Positions 13,901 to 21,660 of a DNA stretch of 64,000 nt are shown in pieces. Under the pieces are notes generated by a model, which had not been told where the DNA came from, did not search any database, and worked only from the letters and a program-made list of their open reading frames with translations. Numbering within the stretch: position 1 is the first letter of the stretch; the number at the start of each line of letters is the position of its first letter. The translations under genes and the position numbers were made by a program. Source of the DNA: Dermatemys mawii (taxonomy: Eukaryota; Chordata; Testudines; Dermatemydidae); NCBI GenBank assembly GCA_007922305.1, contig ML677335.1:21511933-21575932 (forward strand). The letters run 5' to 3'.

Positions 13901-16325
13901 GGATCATGAGATTAAGAGAGAGTTTTTTTGTATTTTGTAGGCAAAGATGAAAAAATTATTTGAAGAATGGCAAGATCTATCCAGTTCTCAAAAGCAGGTA
14001 TGTGTCTAGCTTTTGGTGAGGCTGCAGTCCAATTAAGTGTTATCCAACTACAGCAGGGATGGGCAAACTTTTTGGCCCGAGGGCCACACTGGAGTTCAAA
14101 ATTGTGCGGAGGGCTGAAGACCCCGCCCCCTAACCGACCCCCACCCACTTCCCACCCCTGGACTGCCCCCCTCAGAACCCCTGACCCATTCAGCGCCCCC
14201 GATCACCCTCTCTGGAGACCACCCTACTCTAACTGCCCTCACAGGACTCCATCCCCTATCTAGCCCCCCTGCTCTCTGTTCTCTGTGCCCACTTCCGAGA
14301 CCCCCCACCCACCCGAACCACCCCCTACCTAAGCCCCCCCAACTACCCTAACCACCCCCACCCCCCACTTATTACCTGCTGAGCCGGGCCCCGCGGCTCG
14401 CAGCGCTCCGCCCGGCCCCCGGGCTGGGAGTGCGGGGCCCCGCGGTCTGCCACGCTCGGCCCTGTCCCCGGCTCGGGAGTGCGGGCCTCGTGGCTTGGCG
14501 CGTTTGGCCCGGCATGCTGGGCCGGGAGAGTGGGGCATGGTGCTGGGCGTGGGCCCTCTGTCCCGGGCTCCAGGCGGCATCCGGCTGCGGCCCGCTGTCC
14601 CAGGTGGCGCGCCAGCCCCACTCTCAGGGCGGCGTGCCAGGCTGGCTGCGGGCCCGCTTTCCAGGGCGGTGCGTCCGGCCGACCGTGGGTCCATTGTCCC
14701 GGGCAGTGCACCCGGCCAGCAGCTGGCACCGCTCTCTGGGGTGCTCTCAGACCACTGGTCCCGCTCCCCCGGCAGGAGCTCGTGGGCCGGATAAAAACGG
14801 CTCGCAGGCCACAAGTGGCCCACGGGCTGTAGTTTGCCCACCCCTGAACTACAGAATCACAGTTTAGTTTACACCAACCTTTTATTATAGTAAAAAACGC
14901 ACTTTAACAAAAGGATTTTATTTTTGTTTCTTTTATAAATTCTTGAAACCAATTACACTTCAGGCTGAAATGTCTCATTGATTCTTAACACAACAGTGAC
15001 CACTTTTTAAAAAATATTGATAACATTTTATTAAGCAGTGGAATGGGTGGGTGTCGATGGGGAGGAATATTGATTCCTGAGTAAGGAAGGAAAAAAATCA
15101 GTTGAATTCAAATTAACTTCTTGCTTTCATAAATGAAATTAGATCTTTTTTAAAACTTCAAACTAGTCATGGATTTAGTTCTCATGGGCAATGAGTATTT
15201 TTGCTATGTTTAATAGAAATTTTAAAAATAACATTATGTGCATAGGAAAAATCTTACTTCATGTGTATTTTTTCCTGTCTTTAACAGTGCACTAAGGTAT
15301 GATGCTCCAGCTCTGTGTATAAAAATATTTGAAACATTCCACATTAAAATAGTATAAAAACTAGGGCTGTCGATTAATCGCAGTTAACTCGCGATTAATT
15401 TTAAAAAATAAATCACGATTTAAAAAATTGTCTAATCGCACTGTTAAACAATAGAATACCAGTTGACATTTATTAAATATTTTGTATGTTTTTCCACATT
15501 TTCATATATATTGTATTCTTTGTTGTAATTTAAATCAAAATGTATATTTTTATTACAAATATTTGCACTGTACAAATGATTTTAAAAATAGTATTTTTCA
15601 GTTCACTTTATACAAGTAGTGTAGTGCAATCTCCTGTGGAAGTGCTGCTTACAAATTTAGATATTTTTTGTTACAGATCAGCACTCAGTAATAAAACAGT
15701 GTCAAACTTCAGAGCCTACAAGTCCACTCTGTCCTACTTCTTGTTCAGACAGTTGCTAAGACAAAAAAGTTTGTTTACATTTACAGGAGATAATGCTGCC
15801 CTCTTCTTACATACAATTTCAGTAGAAATAGGCCATTCACATTGGCACTTTCGTAGCCGGCATTGCAAGGTATTTGTGTGCAACTTACTAGTGCTTTCAT
15901 TTGTGAGTGAATTTGCTTCTAAGAAACAGATGCTTCAGATTCTTGTGGAGCATTGGGAAGGGGAAACTGCCATAGGATTTGGCAGAATTTCCATTTCCAG
16001 CAACATCCAGAATTTTACCTAAGGAGATATTGAAACATTTTAAATAATTTCTCAGACATATCTACAGCTTGCTGAAGACGACAGGATTCGATATGAAAAT
16101 GAAATGAAGTCATGGGAGGAACAAATGGTTGATGTTGGACGTGAAGATCTGATACGTTACAAAAACAGAAGACTCAAAAAGTCAAGAGTTGCACCAGAGA
16201 AGAAAACGGTAAAAAAGGTTATTTCAAAAAAGAGAGTTAAAACTATAAAGAAGATTCAAAGAACTAAAGATTCTCCATCACCAGAAGTTATGACAAAAAT
16301 AAAGACAAAAAGATCTGAAGAATAA
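1951..16325 (+). CDS. TFAM: TFAM, mitochondrial transcription factor A (3' five coding exons; 5' end outside window)
   Basis: TFAM packages mtDNA into nucleoids and bends promoter DNA to start mitochondrial transcription, using two HMG boxes. Coding exons seen: 1951-2021, 8650-8799, 11682-11777, 13941-13997 and 16056-16325. All are flanked by AG/GT and their phases join without a break. The first covers the middle of HMG box A ([18 protein letters not shown]). The second ends box A and gives a lysine/arginine-rich linker. The third opens box B with [19 protein letters not shown]. The last ends box B with [17 protein letters not shown], very close to the human protein. The stop codon is at 16323-16325. 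The tail after box B is about 60 residues and strongly basic, longer than the short human tail. The mitochondrial targeting exon and the first half of box A are not in the window. Introns are heavily loaded with transposons. Identity is certain; the tail length is read directly. Confidence 0.96.
2150..3330 (+). mobile_element. Degenerate CR1/L3-type non-LTR retrotransposon (RT to 3' part)
   Basis: Disrupted plus-strand frames give SGFRPRYGT (2171 onward), [17 protein letters not shown] and [18 protein letters not shown]. These are typical of the reverse transcriptase and C-terminal region of CR1/L3-type LINEs. Many stops and frameshifts are present. It begins about 130 bp after the TFAM exon at 1951-2021. 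Confidence 0.55.
3717..4380. other. TFAM intron sequence without recognised content
   Basis: A 140-codon open frame at 3717-4139 has no recognisable motif and no splice context. An A-run and the phrase ggtgacctcggagtgcgg (near 4180) suggest old hAT-type sequence, but no ends can be set. Confidence 0.3.
4456..4479. repeat. (GT)12 microsatellite
   Basis: An uninterrupted GT dinucleotide run of 24 bp inside a GC-richer repeat remnant. Confidence 0.95.
5780..6640 (+). mobile_element. Degenerate non-LTR reverse transcriptase remnant
   Basis: Broken plus-strand frames show a YADDICL-like reverse transcriptase motif (about 5950), [13 protein letters not shown], then [18 protein letters not shown] and [19 protein letters not shown]. 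These are typical of the end of a non-LTR polymerase and the region after it. Stops interrupt the frame. The preceding frames at 4969-5297 may belong to the same element but show no motif I recognise. Confidence 0.5.
7809..8569. mobile_element. hAT non-autonomous element interrupted by a second hAT
   Basis: It starts cagtggttctcaacc and ends ggattaatagtcactg. Flanks are ttttaaaa (7801-7808) and ttttaaag (8570-8577), a near-perfect 8-bp target duplication. The element is split by the insertion at 7888-8237; its body resumes after 8245. It ends about 80 bp before the TFAM exon at 8650. Confidence 0.8.
7888..8237. mobile_element. hAT non-autonomous element nested in another hAT
   Basis: Terminal sequences caggggtttccaaac and gtttggagaccccg are inverted. 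Both sides carry exactly atctagac (7880-7887 and 8238-8245), an 8-bp duplication fitting the hAT nTCTAGAn preference. The interior is rich in C and G, unlike its host. Confidence 0.88.
9527..10773 (+). mobile_element. Solo LTR of an endogenous retrovirus-like element
   Basis: The block begins tgtgatgggttcaccc and ends gcagtgtcaca, the TG...CA ends of an LTR. Flanks are cgttc (9522-9526) and ccttc (10774-10778), a 5-bp duplication with one mismatch. Internally there is an AATAAA near 9995 and a tandem copy of an 18-bp unit (gctgcagattcttaaggg) at about 10084-10119. No gag, pol or env coding is attached. Confidence 0.65.
11455..11565. repeat. Cluster of AT-rich hairpins
   Basis: taagtgta occurs at 11473-11480 and 11511-11518 with its complement tacactta between them at 11491-11498. 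A second hairpin pairs tttattggccataa (11527-11540) with its exact complement at 11549-11562 around an 8-base loop. The motif atactttt recurs in the loops. Confidence 0.8.
12151..12365. mobile_element. Probable DNA-transposon MITE
   Basis: The ends cttgtttgcacaag and acttgtctatacag are imperfect inverted repeats of the 'cttgtctacac' type common in reptile MITEs. No target duplication was assigned. Confidence 0.4.
12809..12912. mobile_element. Partial hAT element of the family at 7.8 kb, opposite orientation
   Basis: cagtggctctcaacc at the start, then ccagactactgtacc and tttcacctcacttaaaa, correspond in reverse order to the right end of the element at 7809-8569. The rest is missing. Confidence 0.6.
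13553..13740. mobile_element. Tigger/pogo-like MITE
   Basis: Inverted ends cagtgggaccccggaatacc and ggtattgcggggtcccactg are flanked by TA on both sides (13551-13552 and 13741-13742), the target duplication of Tc1/mariner-pogo elements. Confidence 0.88.
14054..14846. mobile_element. hAT non-autonomous element, CAGGGGTGGGCAAAC family, copy 1
   Basis: It starts cagggatgggcaaac and ends gtttgcccacccctg. Exact 8-bp duplications aactacag lie at 14046-14053 and 14847-14854. The 793-bp interior is C-rich then GC-rich, producing long meaningless open frames. It lies in the last TFAM intron. Confidence 0.92.
15362..15880 (-). mobile_element. hAT transposon remnant carrying an antisense transposase C-terminus
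   Basis: The left edge agggctgtcgattaatcgca is a known type of hAT terminus. On the minus strand around 15730-15850 the reading [17 protein letters not shown], then SNCLNKK and a stop, matches the end of the hAT dimerisation domain. The right limit is approximate. The element lies about 180 bp before the last TFAM exon. Confidence 0.65.
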
Positions 16326-17442
16326 AGCTGGTAAATGTTTTATATTTAATTACTTGGTTGCCATAACTTTATTCTGCTTGTAAGTGTTAATGCATTGAGC
16401 ACTAGCACTGAATTTTTTTGGGGGGTGGGGGGGGGGGGGAGGTTGTTTATATAAGATATTTAAGAAAAAATTGGGTAAGAGGGATTTGAATATATCTCTC
16501 AGAATTATCTAGAGAAATGATCTCTGCAGGTGTAACATAGTCTGTGTAAATGTAATCAACATTAATCAAGCTGTGAATACTTTTGATACTGTCTGATCGT
16601 GATGGGAAGAGCCGCCTTGAGCCCACAATAATGCAGATGAGTGTTAGTTTTTGTAACTTATATGATATTTTAATGAGAGCAACCATAATCTATAATTTTA
16701 CCTTCTAGATGTTGTAACTAACTGGGAGGTGAAACTTGAATTTACTGCAGAGGTATGTTTCCTCCCTAATGCTAATAGTGCATGCATTAGCTGGAAATAA
16801 ATGTCTAGGTGTCTGTTTTTGCGAATTTCAGTTCTTCTCACAACAAATGTAAACTCCAGAATTATGTACACATTTAGTTTTGCTACATCCATCCATATTC
16901 ATCTGTGTACCACTTTGTATGCATCGCATGTCTATGCATACATTTAAGTTGCATAGAATAAAAACATCAGAGTTTTGTACAAAATATTTTCCCTTGAGTT
17001 TTATGCCGTTACTTCAAAAATCTGCAAAACACCATTTTATCATTGTCTGTTCTGGGGTAGTTTCCAAGGGAAGCAATATAATAACTTTAAAAAAGTATCA
17101 GCTGTTACAAAACAATGGCTTCTGATTTAGGAATAAAACTGGGCTTTGTCACGATCTGATTGGTGTCTTTTGGAGCCTTCTCCTCCCTTTGCTGAAGTCA
17201 GTGGCAAAACTCCAGGCCTCTAGAGCAGTTACCTTTTAGAAAAAAATATCCCATTTTCCCCAAAGTTATTCCAAATTTGTAAGTTAAATAACTTAAAGGA
17301 ATTGTACTTAACTGAAAGCAATTCAAATAACTTTATATTTGTGGAATTTACACCTTGAATGAGGGGAAAAAGCAAGGAGTCATAGGAAGTTCTGAAGCCT
17401 GTAACATATTGACAGTTACAGTAACATATTGACAGCTGAAGC

Positions 17443-17702
17443 AGGAGCCCCACTGCTTGGAACTGAATCCCAAGGGCTTCAGCTCTGTGTGGCGGGGCTC
17501 AGGTTATAGGCCCTCTACCCTCTCTTCCCCTCCCCCTCCTCCCCCGTGGGGTGGTGAGGCTTGGGCTTTGCTCCCCCACAACCAACTGCCATGGGCCTTG
17601 AGCGGGTTCAGGCTTCATTCCCCCCATCCTGGAGACGGGTTGTGTAGTAATTTTTGTTGTCAGAAGGGGTGTCGTGGTGCAATGAAATTTGAGAATCCCT
17701 GC
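17443..17702. mobile_element. hAT-like fragment
   Basis: A GC-rich body ends with aaatttgagaatccctg, resembling the hAT terminus gtttgagaacccctg. The left end is not clear and no target duplication was found. Confidence 0.35.
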
Positions 17703-17869
17703 CTCCTGACTCATCTTACATCATAGCAGCATGAAGAAGCTGATAAAACATTATATACAGTGAAAACTATTTTGATAATTTTTAATGAAATCCTTGGATA
17801 CATAAATGGGAATATGGAATAAGAGTATGGATGTTACATTACCTTTGTATTTGGCACTGGGTACTAGAA

Positions 17870-18115
17870 TACTATGCCCAGTTTTGATATCTAGAATTCC
17901 AAAAGGATGTTGAAAAATTGGAGACGGTTCAGAGAAGAGACATAAGAATGATTAAAGATTGATATAAGAATACCTTACAGTGACAATCAGACTCGCTCAA
18001 TCTATTCAAAATAATCTATTTTACCAAAATAAACATGAAGAGGTGACTTTAGTCTTCAAGTATCTAGGTGGGAAGCTGAAACTTGATGATAGAGGGCTCT
18101 TCAATCCAATACATT
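17870..18115 (+). mobile_element. CR1 LINE fragment (end of ORF2)
   Basis: The tract ggatgttgaaaaattggaga then cagagaagagacataagaat, with ctcaatctattca and gaggtgacttt downstream, is the recognisable C-terminal coding part of CR1 reverse transcriptase (residues like VEKLE.VQRR..RMIK). It is frameshifted. Confidence 0.65.
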
Positions 18116-18210
18116 GCATATAATGTTTGTTCTTACTGTTTCTAGCTGCTCAGTCATATTTAAGACTGCTAAACTATTATATTTTGCTGATATTACACTG
18201 TGATGTGTGC

Positions 18211-18482
18211 TAAGGGTCTTCAGACTTTTTCGCCCGCGGCACCTTGCTGCGGAGGAAGAAGTTTGGCAGCCCTGCGGGGTGGGTATGTCTGCCGAAATGC
18301 CGCTGCAAAACGCGGACGCTTCCGGCGGTGGAAGCATTTCGGTGCTCTAAAAATAGCCCGCCCGGGAGTTCGGCGGTCTCCCGGGTGGTTGCGGCGGCGG
18401 CTCCAGGGTCTCGCGCACCCCCCGGGGTGGTCTCATGCACCTCTGGGGGTGCGCACACCCCCATTTGGAGACAACTACAGCA
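18211..18482. mobile_element. hAT-like non-autonomous element, divergent ends
   Basis: gggtcttcagactttttcgc at the left and catttggagacaactacag at the right are imperfect inverted termini around a CpG-rich interior. The sharp base-composition change marks the insertion. Limits are approximate. Confidence 0.45.
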
Positions 18483-18564
18483 GTTGCATACATCAGTGGA
18501 GAGGGATTAGGTAGTGGATAATGACCACGCTATCTAGCAATATAGGCTAGGTACTGTACTATAG

Positions 18565-19333
18565 GTGAGGTGGGCAAACTATGGCCCACAGGCCATATCC
18601 GGCCTGTCGGACTCTCCTGTCTGGCCACTGAGCTCCTGGCTGAGGAGGCTACCTCAGCCCCTCCCCTGCTGTCCCCACCACCACCACCTTAATGTGCCAC
18701 TGATGCAGTGCTCTGGGTGGCAGGGCTGTGAGCTCCCTGGGCAGTGCAGCTGCAGAGTTGTGGCCTGACCTGGTGCTCTGTGCTGCGTGTTGTGCAGCTG
18801 CCTGTCCTGGTGCAGCTGTGCCACCAGCCACCTGTGCTCCAGGCAGATGGTAAGGGAGCAGGGGGTGGGGTTTGAGTAGAGGGCAGTGGAGTTCGGATGG
18901 TGTGTGGGAGGTATGGATAGGGGTTGGGGCACTTAGAGCGTGGGGAACGGGGGTTGAATGGGGGCAGTCATCCCTGGGGGGCAGTCAGGAATGAGAGAAG
19001 GGGTTGGATGGGGCAGGGGCCCCGGGGAGGGGAGCATGGGACCAGGAAGGAGAGGAGTTGGATGGAGGGGTGGGGGGTCCAGGGGTGGTCAGGGGACAGA
19101 GAGGAGGGGAGGTGGATGGGGCAGGAGTCCCAGGGGGCTGTCAGAAAGCAGAGAGGGGTTTGGATGGGGCAGGAGTCTGGTGGGGCTCTCAGGGTGAGAA
19201 GCAGTGGGGTCAGATGGGGCAGGGGCTGTGCCATGCCTGGCTGTTGAGGGAGGCACAGCCTCCCCTAACAGGCCCTCCATACAATTTTGAAAAACCAAGG
19301 TGGCCCTGAGGCCAAAAAGTTTGTCCACCACTG
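18565..19333. mobile_element. hAT non-autonomous element, CAGGGGTGGGCAAAC family, copy 2
   Basis: It begins gtgaggtgggcaaac and ends gtttgtccaccactg. Flanks are tactatag (18557-18564) and tgctattg (19334-19341), matching at six of eight bases. The interior has a G-rich tract of diverged 'ggggcagg' units. Confidence 0.75.
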
Positions 19334-20619
19334 TGCTATTGGAATGAGAGAAACCCCTGCTGAAGTGACCAAGGTGTAGTAGTCAGTGTTGGCTTCTGAC
19401 ATGTCACTATTATGCTTAGCATTAACACCCTGCAGCAGAGTCTGGCATATTTTACTCTGCTCGTCAGCCTTTTTACTCCTATTGCTTTGCAACCACAAAT
19501 GCTATATGTGTACATCTTTAAAACTGAAAGCTGAGCTCTCCTAAGCAGGGAGGAGCTATGGTCCAGCAAGCTCTGAGCCTGCCACACTAGTGATTGTCCT
19601 GACTGCCATTCTCAGAACTAAGACCACTTCTGCATGATGGCATCCATGCAAGTTTCAGGTGCTGTAACTTGTGTGCATTCACTTCACATCTTTATAGTGA
19701 CACCACGTAGACAAACATTTAATAAGGGAAAGTGAGGTGGGAAAAGTTTCTGTTAATTCATTTTGTTTTAACTGGTTTTCCATAACAGCTGCACAAATGG
19801 GGAGGAGCTATACATATTTAGTTGAAAATATCTTTGAAAGCAAAAGAACAGTGTTAACCACAGAATCAGTATTAGAATTGTCAAACTATGAATAATGATT
19901 CATTTAACATCTGAGTCAGTATTATAATTTATGTCCTCCAGGTTAAGAAAATGTTAAGAAAATACCCACCTATTTAACTGTAGGGTAAATAAAAGCATTA
20001 GCTAGCACACTGTAAAGACGTAAGGCACTTCAGATCTCATCTACTTTGTATTCTGGAGAAATTAAACTATGCCTACTGGCCAACCAATGCTGAGGTATAA
20101 TTAGGTAATTTACTTAAAATCAGTGATTTTTAGAAATATAGAACAGTATATGTGTCAATGAATATTATTGAAATGTATTGTAACAATGCCACACATGTGA
20201 AAGGCTATGTAATTAAAAGTATAAATGTGGTAGAAAAATCAACTCTAGGCATAAAAGGCATGAAGTAATAGAGAGTACACTTTAGTGTGTGCAGAATGGG
20301 GAAGTTTTCCAGTACTGTATTATGATACCCCCCTTCCTTTCTGATGGAAGTTTAAAATGAATGTCCTAGGACTGTACAACTCTTTTAGGTACAGGGCTTC
20401 TCTGGGAGAGGTTCCAGCAGAAGTATGAACCTAGTGTGTCCTAGTGGCTCAGAAACAAAAAGACAAATTAAAAGAACTATTTGTTTTAATTTCACGACGT
20501 GGTCCATAACTGACAACCCCACGAATTAACAAAGTCGATCATCCTGGTGTTGTGAGCCTATGGCACGTACTGTCACAGTAAAAATCTTCCTGTGAGGAGG
20601 ATTTCATACGCGATAACGC

Positions 20620-21660
20620 CCCACCCTTTGCCGACCCTCCTGCCCATGGGCCTTCGCCTGCCCCGGGCTCTTTTAATTGCTGGTGCGCAATTCCCGCTCG
20701 ACAGACTCTGCGCGTCGCTCCCCGCCGGGCGGCCCCCGGCCCCGGAGCAGCGGGGAAGACGCTGTCAGGGCTGAGGACCGGCTTCCGCCGATGGCACCGA
20801 GCATGCTCAGTAAGAGCCGCGAGACAAAATGCGCCCGGCAGCGGAGCGCGGCCCCAGTGTGAGATCGCGCCGGCCCGGACCCGGGGCTGCGGCCCCCAAC
20901 GCCTCGCTGAGTGTTGGGACGACGCACGGGGTAGGGACCCGTGGGCAGCGGCCAGACCCGCTTCCCACTGGGACGGCCAGTGGCCAGCCCGCGGCGGCGC
21001 GGCGGCAGCCGCACAGCTAAGGGCTGCGGAATTTAGCGGCTCTCCTCGCCTCAACGGCGCGTCTTTGCGGCCGTTCCAAGCCCGGCCGTAAAGCAGCGCG
21101 GGTCGCGGACGTATCGCGCGCGCGCCAAACTCGGCCCGCGAACCGGCGAATCCAGCGGCGGGATGGGGCTGCAGGAGCAGTGCGAGGCGGCCTTCGGCAC
21201 CGCCGACCTCTATCAAGTGCTGGGCGTCAGGCGGGAGGCCTCCGGGGACGAGATCCGCCGCGGCTACCACAGGGTCTCGCTGCGGGTTCACCCGGACCGC
21301 GCGGCTCCGGACCGCAAGGAAGAGGCGACCCGGCACTTCCAGGTGAGCCCGCGGGCTGAAGGGACGAGAGACGCCCCCTGGACCGCCCCCCCCCCCCCCC
21401 CGGCACCGCTACTGGCCCCTGTTGCGCTGGCAGCCGCTGTGAGTGCCCCGGCCCAGGCGGAGCTCGGCGGGCTCCGCGCCTAGGGAGCTGCAGGGCCACA
21501 GCTGCTTGCGGGCAGGTCCTGAATCCCCCGCCGCAGAGGCCGCTTCCGTTGTCGGGGGAGAGGGAGACTGAACCGCGGCGGGGGGTGGGAGTCGAGTCGG
21601 CCGCTGCTCGGAGCGGCTCGCTGCGAAGGGTGACGGTTGTTTCCTCAGCTCCTAGGCAAA
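20620..21660. promoter_or_regulatory. CpG island promoter of DNAJC9
   Basis: The sequence turns abruptly GC- and CpG-rich from about 20620, in contrast with the AT-rich flanks. It covers the DNAJC9 start codon, exon 1 and intron 1. No TATA box was evident just upstream of the ATG. Transcription start is inferred to lie within a few hundred bases upstream of 21163. Confidence 0.75.

Larger units (their letters stand above)
16326..21162. other. TFAM-DNAJC9 intergenic region
   Basis: It starts with the TFAM 3' UTR, with a G-rich run near 16420-16440 and a candidate AATAAA at 16796-16801. It then holds a hAT-like fragment, a CR1 fragment and two further hAT elements, listed separately. 19334-20600 is AT-rich with nothing recognised, followed by the DNAJC9 CpG island. 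No MRPS16-like coding sequence was seen here. Confidence 0.6.

Noticed and set aside
14329..14867. Overlapping open frames of 100-170 codons on both strands
   Set aside because: They lie wholly inside the GC-rich interior of the hAT element 14054-14846. Few stops are expected at that composition and no motif is present.
18924..19331. G-rich near-repeats resembling a minisatellite or coding repeat
   Set aside because: They are part of the hAT interior at 18565-19333. Units diverge in length and similar tracts occur in the 29 kb copy.
16326..21162. Possible MRPS16 next to DNAJC9 as in human
   Set aside because: No ribosomal protein S16-like reading could be found in the intergenic sequence on either strand.
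20539..21336. 265-codon minus-strand frame
   Set aside because: It is antisense to DNAJC9 exon 1 and its CpG island. It is a composition artefact rich in Ala/Arg/Gly/Pro with no family motif.
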